Counted from the stretch's first letter, positions 8,093 through 16,869 are shown. The stretch: DNA of 64,000 nt from Fusobacterium ulcerans ATCC 49185 (GCF_900683735.1 NZ_LR215979.1:2914001-2978000); one strand, 5' to 3'. Program-made: numbers and translations. Notes: a model not told the origin generated them from the letters alone.

Positions 8093-8917
8093 ATGTTTAA
8101 GAAACTTTTAAAAAATAAAACAGCTGTTTTCTGTATGGCACTTATACTTCTTCTTTCTGTCATGGGAATATTTGCTCCTTTGTTTGCTCCTAATGACCCC
8201 TATGAAAATGATATAATGAATAAATTTGCATCTTATTCATTACAATATCCATTGGGAACTGATCAGCTTGGAAGATGTGTTTTTTCAAGAATGATCTATG
8301 GAATAAGACCTACTCTTTTCCTTTCACTTGTAACTATGCTGGGAACTATTGGACTGGGAACTCTTATGGGACTTCTGGCTGGGTATTTTAAAGGAACTAT
8401 AGACGAAATCATAATGAGAATTGTAGATATGATGCTCTCTTTCCCAAGTCAGATTATGATACTTGCTGTTGTGGCTCTTCTAGGGGTAGATATAAGAAAT
8501 GTCATCATTGCAAATATATTTATAAAATGGGCATGGTATGCACGTATGATAAGAACAAATGTGGTAAAATATACTGATAAAAATTTTGTTCTCTTCTCAA
8601 GATGTATTGGTTCTGGAGAAAGATTTATTCTGATAAGACATATGATTCCTTGCATAGCTTCTGAAATGGCTGTGCTGGCTACTCTTGATATTGGATGGGC
8701 TGTACTTAATATTTCTACACTGTCATTTCTAGGACTTGGGGTACAGGCTCCTGTCCCTGAATGGGGGGCTATGCTTAACGAAGCTAAAAATGTTATGACA
8801 ACTAACCCTATTCAGATGATAGCCCCTGGTATTGCAGTAGTTATTCTTGTAGCTTCTTTCAATCTTCTTGGAGATTGTCTGAGAGATGCTTTTGATCCAA
8901 AGGAGGCACAAATATGA
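8093..8917 (+). CDS. nikC: Nickel/peptide ABC transporter permease, NikC/DppC family
   Basis: 274 residues. It starts on the base after the nikB stop, with AAGGAAG inside the end of nikB. It has the characteristic periplasmic motif LGTDQLGRCVFSRMIYGIR, six predicted membrane helices and an EAA-type loop (FSRCIGSGERFILIRHMIP). It forms the heterodimeric permease with NikB and contacts the NikD/NikE ATPases. It overlaps the next gene by four bases. Confidence 0.86.
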   Translation: MFKKLLKNKTAVFCMALILLLSVMGIFAPLFAPNDPYENDIMNKFASYSLQYPLGTDQLGRCVFSRMIYGIRPTLFLSLVTMLGTIGLGTLMGLLAGYFKGTIDEIIMRIVDMMLSFPSQIMILAVVALLGVDIRNVIIANIFIKWAWYARMIRTNVVKYTDKNFVLFSRCIGSGERFILIRHMIPCIASEMAVLATLDIGWAVLNISTLSFLGLGVQAPVPEWGAMLNEAKNVMTTNPIQMIAPGIAVVILVASFNLLGDCLRDAFDPKEAQI

Positions 8918-9756
8918 GAACATTACTGAAAGTGGAAAACTTATCTGTTGAAGCAAGAGCTAATAAATCATCTATAAAACTCGTTGATAACATCTCTTTT
9001 TCTTTAAAGGAAGGAGAGTGTCTTGGGATACTTGGAGAATCTGGAAGTGGTAAAAGTATGACTTGTAAAGCAATCATGGGACTTCTTGATAAAAATTTTC
9101 ACATTGAAGGTTCTGCTGTTTATGAAGATAGTGATCTTCTTAAAAAAAATAGTGAAGAAATGAGAAAATTAAGAGGAAAAGAAATCGCAATGGTTTTACA
9201 AAACCCTATGACTTGTTTTGACCCTTTATACCCTATTGGTTATCAAATGGCTGAAACATTTGCAGAGCATCTTAATCTCTCACAAGAAGAAATAAGAAAA
9301 AAATCAATTGAAATATTAAAACTCATGCAGTTAAAAGATCCAGAAGATATTCTTCATAAATATCCTCATCAATTGAGTGGAGGAATGCTTCAAAGAATAA
9401 TGATTGGACTGGCTCTGGCTATGGAACCCAAACTTCTCATAGCTGACGAACCAACAACTGCTATAGATGCTGTTACACAATATGAAATAATGAAAGAATT
9501 TATAAAAATAAAAGAAAAATATAAAGTAGCAATAATATTCATCTCTCATGATTTAGGTGTCATTTCAAAAATTGCTGATAATGTTATTATTATGAGTAAA
9601 GGAAAAGCTGTTGCTCAAGGAGAGAAAAATTATATATTCTCCTTTGAAAAAGAAGAATATACAAAAATGCTCATAGAGAAAAAAATGGCTGTTATGAATA
9701 GATACAGAGAAATACTCCATAATGGAAGGAGGAAGACATATGTTGCTGGAAGCTAA
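8914..9756 (+). CDS. nikD: Nickel/peptide ABC transporter ATPase, NikD/DppD family
   Basis: 280 residues. Walker A GESGSGKS, Q-loop VLQNPMTCFDP, signature LSGGMLQR, Walker B LLIADEPT and the H-loop ISHDLG are all present. The start overlaps the nikC stop as ATGA. It energises uptake together with NikE. The 3' end overlaps the ribosome site and first bases of nikE, so the ATPase pair is tightly coupled. Confidence 0.86.
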   Translation: MRTLLKVENLSVEARANKSSIKLVDNISFSLKEGECLGILGESGSGKSMTCKAIMGLLDKNFHIEGSAVYEDSDLLKKNSEEMRKLRGKEIAMVLQNPMTCFDPLYPIGYQMAETFAEHLNLSQEEIRKKSIEILKLMQLKDPEDILHKYPHQLSGGMLQRIMIGLALAMEPKLLIADEPTTAIDAVTQYEIMKEFIKIKEKYKVAIIFISHDLGVISKIADNVIIMSKGKAVAQGEKNYIFSFEKEEYTKMLIEKKMAVMNRYREILHNGRRKTYVAGS

Positions 9757-10579
9757 GAATATATTTGTTAGTTTTAAAAAAGAAAATCAAACTTCTTTTT
9801 TTGGAAAAGAGAAACAGGAAGTTGTAAAAGGGGTTTCAATTTCTTTGAAAAAAGGTGAGTGTTTAGGTATAATAGGAGAAAGCGGAAGTGGAAAGAGCAC
9901 TTTTGGAAAAGTATTGATAGGTCTTTTAACTCCTGATAAAGGAGATGTTTTTATCAATGGAATAACTCTTTATGGAAAATCTTCCAGAGAGGAAAAAAGA
10001 AAAGTAAAACCATCTATTAGTGTTGTATTTCAAGATTATACTTCTTCTGCAAATCCCAGATTTCGTGTAAAGGATATCATTGGGGAATCTTTGAGAATTA
10101 TAGAAAAAAGAGAAAGTATAAGAGTAGATAGAGAAAAAAAAACAGAAGAGCTATTAGAATTAGTTGGACTCAATAAAAATTTCATGGATAGATATCCTCA
10201 TGAATTAAGTGGAGGGCAGCTGCAAAGAGTATGTATAGCCAGAGCTGTTGCTACAAACCCAGAAATTATTCTTCTTGATGAAGCTATTAGCTCTCTGGAT
10301 GCCTCTACTCAAACACAGGTTATGGATCTTTTGAAAAATCTGCAGAAAGAGTTTGGGTTTTCATATATTTTTATAACTCATGATCTTCCTTCAGTGACAT
10401 ATATGTGTGACAGAGTTATATTTTTCTATGATGGAAAAATAGTAGAACAGGTTGATGATATTTATATGCTGTCTGAAGTAAAAAGTTCATATGCTGCAAA
10501 ACTTTTACATTCTATTTTAGAAATTGATCTACAAAATGAGGAGCAGATAGATTATGCAAAACAACAATCTTACTCATAA
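9740..10579 (+). CDS. nikE: Nickel/peptide ABC transporter ATPase, NikE/DppF family
   Basis: 279 residues. ATG 9740 is chosen because AAGGAGG sits seven bases before it; an in-frame ATG at 9722 lies upstream of that ribosome site. Walker A GESGSGKST, Q-loop VFQDYTSSANP, signature LSGGQLQR, Walker B ILLDEAIS and H-loop ITHDLP are intact. Second ATPase of the importer. Its end overlaps the start of the MATE gene by 26 bases, which ties the exporter to the same transcript. Confidence 0.86.
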   Translation: MLLEAKNIFVSFKKENQTSFFGKEKQEVVKGVSISLKKGECLGIIGESGSGKSTFGKVLIGLLTPDKGDVFINGITLYGKSSREEKRKVKPSISVVFQDYTSSANPRFRVKDIIGESLRIIEKRESIRVDREKKTEELLELVGLNKNFMDRYPHELSGGQLQRVCIARAVATNPEIILLDEAISSLDASTQTQVMDLLKNLQKEFGFSYIFITHDLPSVTYMCDRVIFFYDGKIVEQVDDIYMLSEVKSSYAAKLLHSILEIDLQNEEQIDYAKQQSYS

Positions 10580-11852
10580 AATATATCTTAATATCATGAT
10601 TCCTTTTATGCTCTCAACTGTGACACAACCTTTATTGGGAGCCGCTGATATAGCAGTAGTAGGAAGGCTTGGAGATGAAAAATATATTGCTGGGATATCT
10701 ATTGGAACTCTCATTTTCAATACAATATACTGGATATTTGGTTTTTTAAGAGTAAGTACTACAGGGTTTAGTGCTCAAAGTATAAAAAATTCTGATATTC
10801 AAAAAACCTCAGATACTTTTTTCAGACCTCTTTTTATAGCTATTTTTATCAGTATATTATTCATAATATTTCAGAACTCTATATTTAATTTCTCTATGGA
10901 GCTCATAATTCCTGATATAGAAATAAAAAAAGCTGCAAGTGAATACTTTTTTATACTTATATGGGGAGCTCCCTTTGTCCTAATTAATTATGTCATTCTT
11001 GGATGGCTAATGGGACAGGGAAATATAAAAGGTTCTCTTACTATGCAGATAAGCAGCAATCTTCTAAATATAATTTTAGATGTGATTTTAGTTGTAATCT
11101 TTAAGCAGAAAATCGCTGGAGTAGCATATGCTACACTTATATCTCAGATAGTTTCTACTTTAATTGGGCTATATTATCTGCTTCCTTATGGTTATACTAA
11201 AAATTTATGTTTAAAAAACATTTTCAAAAAGAAAGAATTAATCTCTATCATGTGTGTAAATAAAGACCTTATGCTGAGAACAGTGTGCCTTGTTGTACAT
11301 AATAATCTTTTTACAGCTGCAAGCTCTTCTCTTGGAGTAACAATTCTCTCTGCTAATGCTGTTCTTTTTCAGGTACTTTCAGTTATTTCATACTTGCTAG
11401 ATGGAATAGCCAATACTTCCAGTGTTTTTGCTGGAAGGGCAGCAGGAGAAAAGAATAATATCCTTATGAAAAATACATGGAAGAAAACATTTCAATGGGG
11501 ATTGATAATGGCAGGAATACTTACAATTATATATTTAATCTTATATCCAAGAATAATAGGAATATTTACAGATATAACTACTATAATTCATACAGCTGAA
11601 AGATATGCTTACTGGATAGCTCTCTATCCTATTTTAGCTTTTATCGGACTGACTTTCTATGGAATTTTTACTGGTTCATCTGTTACTGCTCCAATTCTTT
11701 ATTCTACAGCTGGAGCTTTAGCTGGATTCCTTCTCTCATGGAAATATGTAATTCCAATTTTAAATAATGATGGTATTTGGATATCTCTGCTTCTATTTTA
11801 TTTTTTAAGAAGCATACTGCTGATACCATTTCTCAAAAAAACTTTAAATTAA
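10554..11852 (+). CDS. MATE-family efflux transporter encoded in the nik operon
   Basis: 432 residues with about 12 hydrophobic helices. The N-terminus (IPFMLSTVTQPLLGAADIAVVGRLGDEKYIAGIS) is typical of the DinF-like branch of MATE cation- or proton-coupled exporters. GAGGAG precedes ATG 10554, inside the 3' end of nikE. Substrate unknown. Its overlap with the nickel importer and the following hydrolase gene suggests it exports something related to the imported ligand, for example a metal-binding small molecule; that is inference. Confidence 0.8.
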   Translation: MQNNNLTHKIYLNIMIPFMLSTVTQPLLGAADIAVVGRLGDEKYIAGISIGTLIFNTIYWIFGFLRVSTTGFSAQSIKNSDIQKTSDTFFRPLFIAIFISILFIIFQNSIFNFSMELIIPDIEIKKAASEYFFILIWGAPFVLINYVILGWLMGQGNIKGSLTMQISSNLLNIILDVILVVIFKQKIAGVAYATLISQIVSTLIGLYYLLPYGYTKNLCLKNIFKKKELISIMCVNKDLMLRTVCLVVHNNLFTAASSSLGVTILSANAVLFQVLSVISYLLDGIANTSSVFAGRAAGEKNNILMKNTWKKTFQWGLIMAGILTIIYLILYPRIIGIFTDITTIIHTAERYAYWIALYPILAFIGLTFYGIFTGSSVTAPILYSTAGALAGFLLSWKYVIPILNNDGIWISLLLFYFLRSILLIPFLKKTLN

Positions 11853-11865
11853 AAAGGAGATGATT

Positions 11866-12813
11866 ATGAGTTTTGTTTTAGGCAATATAAAATGTGAAAA
11901 TGGAAAAAAAGAAAAGGGATACTGGAACATAGAAAAAACTAGATATCATATTCCTATTACAGTTATCTGTGGGAAAAAAGAAGGAAAAACTATAGTAATT
12001 TCTTCTGGAGTACATAGTTGTGAGTATGTTGGTATACAAGCTGCCATTGAAATAGCTCAGGAACTTTCTCCAGAGAATATTTCAGGAACAGTTGTTATTC
12101 TTCACCCAGTAAACTATACAGGATTTTTTAAAAGACTTCCTGCTGTTATGCCTGAAGATAATAAAAATCTCAACAGAGTTTTTCCAGGGGATAAAGATGG
12201 AACTCTTTCTGAAAAAATAGCATATAATTTTTCAAAAAATCTTTATCCTAATATAGACTTTTTCCTTGATCTACATGGAGGAGATGTACAGGAAAATGTT
12301 ACTCCTTTTGTATATTTTGCTGGTTCAGCTGCTGAAGATGTGAAAAAAATATCAATAGAAGCTGCCAAATCTCTCACTGTCCCTTACAGGGTAAAATCTT
12401 CCTCTGTTACTGGAGTATATAGTTCTGCTGCTATACAGGGAGTTCCATCTCTTCTTGTAGAAAGAGGAGGAAGAGGTCTTTGGAACAGAGAAGAAGTTGA
12501 AGCATATAAAAAAGATATAAGAAGTCTTTTAAATCACTTCAATGTTTTAAAAAGTGATTCTGATATCCCGAATTTACTACAAGTTGAAATTGATAACTCT
12601 AAATATCTTGAATCTAAGCATAATGGATTCTGGTATCCAGCTTTTCAAGCAGGAGATACATTTAAAAAAGGAACATTTCTTGGAGAAATAAAAGATTGTT
12701 TTGGAAATATTCTTGAAACTTACAAAGCTGAATTTAATGGAATTATTCTTTATGAAACAATATCTCTAGCAATAGCCATTGATGATCCTCTCATTGCTTA
12801 TGGAGAAATATAA
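11866..12813 (+). CDS. Succinylglutamate desuccinylase / aspartoacylase family zinc hydrolase
   Basis: 315 residues. ATG 11866 is best placed relative to AAGGAG; ATG 11860 touches it. The M14-like zinc site is visible: H50-S-C-E53, a later His136 in DLHGGD, NLNR with Arg103, and a likely general-base Glu198 in LVERGGRG. The C-terminal ~80 residues form a beta-rich domain as in the AstE/aspartoacylase family. It would remove an acyl group from an N-acyl amino acid or similar amide. The last gene of the nik operon, 13 bases after the MATE gene. Confidence 0.78.
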   Translation: MSFVLGNIKCENGKKEKGYWNIEKTRYHIPITVICGKKEGKTIVISSGVHSCEYVGIQAAIEIAQELSPENISGTVVILHPVNYTGFFKRLPAVMPEDNKNLNRVFPGDKDGTLSEKIAYNFSKNLYPNIDFFLDLHGGDVQENVTPFVYFAGSAAEDVKKISIEAAKSLTVPYRVKSSSVTGVYSSAAIQGVPSLLVERGGRGLWNREEVEAYKKDIRSLLNHFNVLKSDSDIPNLLQVEIDNSKYLESKHNGFWYPAFQAGDTFKKGTFLGEIKDCFGNILETYKAEFNGIILYETISLAIAIDDPLIAYGEI

Positions 12814-12841
12814 TACTTTTAATTATCAGCTTTGAGAAGAT

Positions 12842-12872
12842 TTGACTTTTTTTTTCTGAGTTATGCTATATT
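12842..12872 (+). promoter_or_regulatory. Possible promoter before the small membrane protein gene
   Basis: TTGACT, a 19-base spacer and TGCTATATT, an extended -10 type element. The spacer is long, so confidence is limited. It lies 77 bases before ATG 12949. Confidence 0.35.
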
Positions 12873-12948
12873 TAATAAGTTATAAATCATTTCTTCTACG
12901 ATTTAAATGGTTTACAGTAATATCACTACAGACATCAAGGGGGAAAAT

Positions 12949-13419
12949 ATGAATTTTTTTACAATTATTTTAGTTATTCTTTTCGTAATTTTAGGAAATC
13001 TTTTCATTGTTTTCATGAATACTCGTATAGTTATGAAAGGAAAAAGGACTAAATGCTTAGAAAAACTTTCAAAAGAAAAAGGTTACAATTTTACTAAAAG
13101 ATGGGATTGTAATTATGCTACAATAGCTATTGATGAAGAGAAAAAAATAATAGCACTTTTGGAACCTGCTTTCTTAGATTTTAAAGCACTTGAAATAAAT
13201 GGGGCTGATATTTCATCTAAAAAAGTAATTATCAATTCTCTTATTCCAGGTTTAGCAACTGGAGTAGAAGTTTTTTTAACTTTAAGAAATGGGGAAGAAT
13301 ATAATTTAGAAACACTTACATTGAAAAAAGTTCTATTTGGAACTTTTAAATTTCATCCTGTTGTAACTAATGCTGTTAAAAATGCTGAAGAAATACAACA
13401 AATTATAAATTTATTTTAA
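12949..13419 (+). CDS. Membrane-anchored protein of unknown function
   Basis: 156 residues from ATG 12949, which has AAGGGGG upstream; a longer in-frame start at 12907 has no ribosome site. One N-terminal membrane helix (FFTIILVILFVILGNLFIVF) is followed by a cytoplasm-like soluble domain with alternating strands and no motif I recognise. It lies between the nik operon and a terminator, so it is probably transcribed alone. Confidence 0.6.
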   Translation: MNFFTIILVILFVILGNLFIVFMNTRIVMKGKRTKCLEKLSKEKGYNFTKRWDCNYATIAIDEEKKIIALLEPAFLDFKALEINGADISSKKVIINSLIPGLATGVEVFLTLRNGEEYNLETLTLKKVLFGTFKFHPVVTNAVKNAEEIQQIINLF

Positions 13420-13460
13420 TAATTTTATATTTGTATTTTAACTTTTTTAATTGTGTCTAA

Positions 13461-13499
13461 ACAACCATAATAACATTTTATGGTTGTTTTTTATTTTTT
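13461..13499 (+). terminator. Rho-independent terminator
   Basis: Stem ACAACCATAA with TTATGGTTGT, seven-base loop, then a run of T. It lies 40 bases after the small membrane protein gene. The remaining 13500-13811 is AT-rich leader with an AAAGGAGGG at about 13735 that has no start codon behind it; no gene seen. Confidence 0.8.
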
Positions 13500-13811
13500 C
13501 CTAAATTTTATTTTATTTCTATATTTCTATTTTTTTTCTCTTCTTCATTATATAAAACTCTAAACTGTTTCTTTAGAATATATTTTTTTATTCCAAAAGA
13601 TAATTTTTAATGTTATAATCTTAATATAACAACACATTTTATTTACTTTTACTATTTTTTAGAAAATAAATTTAATATTATCTGAAAGAATTATACATTC
13701 AAATTGATTTTTTGTATGTCATATCTAGATTTAGAAAGGAGGGAAAAGTTTTTAATATTTTATAGATCCATAAAATCTAAAAAATAAGTTTATTTCTGGG
13801 AGGAAAGAGAT

Positions 13812-14387
13812 ATGAAAAAAATGCTCACAGTATTTCTTTTTCTATCTTGTTTAACAACTGCACTTTATTCACAAGAAGTAAGTGAAAAAGAAGGAAGAAA
13901 AGTTCTTGAACAAATAAGAAAAGAAATTCAGGCAGAGGAAAGGGCTAAACAAAAAGCTATTGAAGATGCTGAGAAAGCAAAAGCAGAAGAAGAAAAAGCT
14001 AGAATAGCTGCTGAAAAGGCTGAAGAAAAAAAGGGAAAAAAAATACTTGAAGATATCAGAAGAGATATGAATGAATCTCTTGAAGAAAAAGTATTCAGAA
14101 GTGAAAACACTCCAGAAGCTAGAATAACAGCAGCAGTAGGAGCTTTTGAAATTGGAAAGGAAAGAATGGCTTTCCTAAAGATGGAAGAAGAGGAAATTGT
14201 GAAACTAGAAGAGGTTTTGGGGATGGAGCCTGATGAAAACAGAGTATTTTTAAGTCAAAAATTTGATGAAGTATATGACCAGTTTAACTCAAACAATAAT
14301 GAGATTGAACTTCTTTTACTTGAAAATGAAAAGCTTAATGAATACTTGAGCAGATTAGATAAAATGGAACAGATTATTGCTAATTAA
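13812..14387 (+). CDS. Secreted coiled-coil protein, possibly FadA-like adhesin
   Basis: 191 residues with a signal peptide (MKKMLTVFLFLSCLTTALYS) and GGGAGG before the start. The mature protein is almost all charged helix: an Ala/Glu/Lys-rich stretch lies between two similar segments (EGRKVLEQIRKEI and KGKKILEDIRRDM). The C-terminal ~50 residues (KFDEVYDQFNS...LSRLDKME) recall the helical hairpin end of fusobacterial FadA adhesins. FadA itself is shorter (about 130 residues), so the relationship is uncertain. It is likely periplasmic or surface-exposed. Confidence 0.6.
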   Translation: MKKMLTVFLFLSCLTTALYSQEVSEKEGRKVLEQIRKEIQAEERAKQKAIEDAEKAKAEEEKARIAAEKAEEKKGKKILEDIRRDMNESLEEKVFRSENTPEARITAAVGAFEIGKERMAFLKMEEEEIVKLEEVLGMEPDENRVFLSQKFDEVYDQFNSNNNEIELLLLENEKLNEYLSRLDKMEQIIAN

Positions 14388-14446
14388 AATTAAGTAGCTT
14401 ATTATTTAATTAAATAATATGAAATCACTAAAGGAGGGCAAAATTT

Positions 14447-14668
14447 ATGGTTGAAAAAAAGAAAAGAGGCCGCCCTTTAGGAAGTGGAGTAAAAAATTAC
14501 TGTGCTCTAGGATGCCGCTTTACTGAAAATGAATATTTGATGATTCAACAAAGTTTGAAAAAATTAAAAGAAGAATATGGATCAAATAATAAAATATTAA
14601 TTAATCTTTTTAAAAAATATGGAAAAACTTTAGAAGAAAAAAATGATAAAAATAAGATAAAACTATAA
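14447..14668 (+). CDS. Small basic protein with N-terminal RGRP motif, probable DNA-binding
   Basis: 73 residues after AAAGGAGGG. The start VEKKKRGRPLGSG resembles an AT-hook (RGRP core). It is followed by FTENEYLMIQQSLKKLKEEYG, which could be a short helix-turn-helix or ribbon-helix-helix unit. Rich in Lys, with two Cys (YCALGC). No family assigned. It sits in the same orientation between the coiled-coil protein and the next gene, with short gaps, so the three may be co-transcribed. Confidence 0.55.
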   Translation: MVEKKKRGRPLGSGVKNYCALGCRFTENEYLMIQQSLKKLKEEYGSNNKILINLFKKYGKTLEEKNDKNKIKL

Positions 14669-14688
14669 TAACTTGGAGGAAAATAGTG

Positions 14689-15120
14689 ATGATAAAATTA
14701 ACAAAAAAAGAACTGGAAGCTTTAGGAGAAAATAAGGATGCTGTAGCTCAGCTTCTAGTAAGAAAAGCTATTCTTGCAGAAATGGAAAAGAAAGAATACA
14801 CAGAAGAGGAAAAAAAATATCTTGAGGAAATGAAACTTAATATGGAGATTGAATTCTATCTAAATTCAGTAGCTCAAAAAACAGTTCAAATATATGATTA
14901 TGAACTATTAGAAGTATATAAAAATAATACTGAAATATTGAAGGATAAAAATACTGTAGAAGTATACCCACAGCTTCAGCAGGCATTATTCAATCAGAAA
15001 TTAGGAGAAGAAAAAGTAAAAGTCATAAATGAACTAGTTGAAAAATATAAAATAAATGATGTATTAAAAGAATATGTAAAAATAGATGAACCTATTGAAA
15101 AAGATGAAAATAAAAAATAA
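14689..15120 (+). CDS. Helical protein, possibly SurA/trigger-factor-like chaperone fragment
   Basis: 143 residues from ATG 14689 (GGAGG eight bases upstream; a GTG three bases earlier is possible). Almost entirely helical and charged, without a signal peptide. The segment IYDYELLEVYKNNTEIL followed by QLQQALFNQKLGEEK is reminiscent of the N-terminal chaperone module of SurA/PpiC proteins, where such helices precede an isomerase domain that is missing here. Function unproven. Last gene before a strong bidirectional terminator. Confidence 0.5.
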   Translation: MIKLTKKELEALGENKDAVAQLLVRKAILAEMEKKEYTEEEKKYLEEMKLNMEIEFYLNSVAQKTVQIYDYELLEVYKNNTEILKDKNTVEVYPQLQQALFNQKLGEEKVKVINELVEKYKINDVLKEYVKIDEPIEKDENKK

Positions 15121-15123
15121 AAT

Positions 15124-15154
15124 AAGAGGGAACCAGAATTCTGGTTCCCTCTTT
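15124..15154. terminator. Perfect-palindrome bidirectional terminator
   Basis: A 13-bp stem (AAGAGGGAACCAG with CTGGTTCCCTCTT) and an AATT loop lie between convergent genes. A-rich sequence on its left supplies the U run for the minus strand, and a weaker T-rich stretch lies on its right. Confidence 0.8.
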
Positions 15155-15188
15155 AACATTTATATATTTGTTTAATCATTCATTTTAA

Positions 15189-15461
15189 TTAGTTAGCTGG
15201 TGTAGTAGGTATTTCTACTCCTGATACTTCTGCAATAGCTTTTGCCCATTCTTGAGCCTCTTTTATAGCATCTTGATCCCCTTTAGTTGCTTTTTCAGAA
15301 AGTTTTTTCATAATCTCTTCATACTCTTTTATAGCTTTTGAATCACTACTCATAACTTTTTTTGATAAAGCAACCTTATCACTATATGAGTAGTTGTCTT
15401 TTGCACCTCCACAAGCTGCAAGCAGTCCTATCATCAAAGCTCCTATTACAATTTTTTTCAT
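15189..15461 (-). CDS. Small lipoprotein of unknown function
   Basis: 90 residues. ATG 15461 follows AAGGAGG; longer in-frame extensions have no ribosome site. Signal peptide with lipobox LLAAC (Cys20). The mature part is a short Lys/Glu-rich helical protein that includes SDKVALSKKVMSSDSKAIKE and ends in GVEIPTTPAN. Similar small fusobacterial lipoproteins are common, but no function can be given. Single gene, convergent with the preceding operon. Confidence 0.65.
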   Translation of the reverse strand: MKKIVIGALMIGLLAACGGAKDNYSYSDKVALSKKVMSSDSKAIKEYEEIMKKLSEKATKGDQDAIKEAQEWAKAIAEVSGVEIPTTPAN

Positions 15462-15741
15462 TTTAAAATCCTCCTTAAGATATGTATTGGTTTTTATACT
15501 AATTAATTTTAGCACAAACCCTGTTTTACATACAACCAAGCAAGCTTCTCATTATGGCAACTGACAGGTGCTTTTATAAATTTTTTATTTTATTTTTCAA
15601 TATTGATAGATAAAAATTTATTAATATTTCTATTGTTTCACTATAAAAAAACAATATTTAAATATTTTTTCTATTAAAAAGAAAAAATTATCAAAATTCT
15701 TTAATAAATTTTTTTAAATTTTATTTTTATGCTTTTTTAAT

Positions 15742-15769
15742 AAAAAAAAGACACACAACTGTATGTCTT
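15742..15769 (-). terminator. Terminator of the tRNA operon
   Basis: Read on the minus strand, AAGACA pairs with TGTCTT across a nine-base loop and is followed by a run of T. It lies just after the tRNA-Asp gene. Confidence 0.65.
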
Positions 15770-15784
15770 GTATTTTTTAATTAA

Positions 15785-15861
15785 TGGCGGGAGTGACGAG
15801 GGTCGAACTCGCGACCTCCTGCGTGACAGGCAGGCGCTCTAACCAACTGAGCTACACCCCC
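15785..15861 (-). tRNA. tRNA-Asp(GTC)
   Basis: 77 bases with encoded CCA. Acceptor stem GGGGGTG pairs with CACTCCC; the anticodon loop reads CTGTCAC. Last of eleven tRNA genes in the array. Confidence 0.95.
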
Positions 15862-15871
15862 AAGGTGTATA

Positions 15872-15947
15872 TGGTGGTCACAATAGGACTTGAACCTATG
15901 ACCCCCTGCTTGTAAGGCAGGTGCTCTCCCAACTGAGCTATGCGACC
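15872..15947 (-). tRNA. tRNA-Val(TAC)
   Basis: 76 bases with encoded CCA. Acceptor GGTCGCA with TGTGACC; anticodon loop CTTACAA. Confidence 0.95.
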
Positions 15948-15964
15948 ATATTAGAATTTTTAAA

Positions 15965-16040
15965 TGGTGCCCAGAGGCGGAATCGAACCACCGACACGGG
16001 GATTTTCAGTCCCCTGCTCTACCGACTGAGCTATCTGGGC
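15965..16040 (-). tRNA. tRNA-Phe(GAA)
   Basis: 76 bases with encoded CCA. Acceptor GCCCAGA with TCTGGGC; anticodon loop CTGAAAA. Confidence 0.95.
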
Positions 16041-16055
16041 AAACATTTGAAATAC

Positions 16056-16139
16056 TGGCGGAAGGTCAGAGATTCGAACTCTGAAGTCTTGCGACGCCGG
16101 TTTTCAAGACCGGTTCCTTACCAGTTAGGGTAACCTTCC
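16056..16139 (-). tRNA. tRNA-Ser(TGA)
   Basis: About 84 bases with encoded CCA. Acceptor GGAAGGT with ACCTTCC; anticodon loop CTTGAAA; the long variable arm expected for serine tRNA is present. Confidence 0.93.
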
Positions 16140-16143
16140 ATAG

Positions 16144-16218
16144 TGGTACCCCGTAGGGGAATCGAACCCCTGTTGCCAGAGTGAAAATCTGATGTCCTTA
16201 CCACTGAACGAACGGGGC
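16144..16218 (-). tRNA. tRNA-Glu(TTC)
   Basis: 75 bases with encoded CCA. Acceptor GCCCCGT with ACGGGGT (first pair G-U); anticodon loop TTTTCAC. Confidence 0.94.
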
Positions 16219-16226
16219 AAAAAAAA

Positions 16227-16303
16227 TGGTGGATCCAGCTGGAGTTGAACCAGCGACCACTCGGTTATGAGCCGAGTGCTCTAACCAACTGAGCTATGGA
16301 TCC
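16227..16303 (-). tRNA. tRNA with CAT anticodon: elongator Met or Ile2
   Basis: 77 bases with encoded CCA. Acceptor GGATCCA with TGGATCC; anticodon loop CTCATAA. It is not the initiator, because G1-C72 is paired. The GGTCGCTGGTTCAA T-arm resembles E. coli Ile2, whose C34 is modified to lysidine, but methionine elongator cannot be excluded by eye. Confidence 0.9.
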
Positions 16304-16319
16304 ACAATTAGTTAAAACA

Positions 16320-16396
<77 letters not shown>

Positions 16397-16401
16397 ATAA
16401 A

Positions 16402-16477
16402 TGGTGCGTCATACAGGATTTGAACCTGTGGCAACACGATTAAAAGTCGTGTGCTCTACCAGCTGAGCTAATGACGC
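16402..16477 (-). tRNA. tRNA-Lys(TTT)
   Basis: 76 bases with encoded CCA. Acceptor GCGTCAT with ATGACGC; anticodon loop CTTTTAA. Confidence 0.95.
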
Positions 16478-16482
16478 ATCTT

Positions 16483-16558
<76 letters not shown>

Positions 16559-16577
16559 ATATAATATTAAATTGTTT

Positions 16578-16654
<77 letters not shown>

Positions 16655-16660
16655 ACATAA

Positions 16661-16748
16661 TGGTGCCTAGAGCCGGAATCGAACCGGCACGGTACTAAGT
16701 ACCACGGGATTTTAAGTCCCGTGCGTCTACCTGTTCCGCCATCCAGGC
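16661..16748 (-). tRNA. tRNA-Leu(TAA)
   Basis: 88 bases with encoded CCA and a long variable arm (TGGTACTTAGTACCGT). Acceptor GCCTGGA with TCTAGGC (one wobble); anticodon loop CTTAAAA. First gene of the tRNA array. Confidence 0.95.
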
Positions 16749-16808
16749 AATCTTCAACTTATTTTGATAACTCTCACGATTTATCTCTTTCCGTCGAGGA
16801 CATTTATT

Positions 16809-16837
16809 ATATTATCATAACTAACAAATTATGTCAA
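16809..16837 (-). promoter_or_regulatory. Promoter of the tRNA array
   Basis: Perfect TTGACA, 17-base spacer, then TAATAT on the minus strand, about 60 bases before tRNA-Leu. An alternative TATAAT lies three bases further on, with a 20-base spacer. Confidence 0.65.
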
Positions 16838-16869
16838 TAACTTTTTTTATTTTTTTCAAAAAAAATTTT

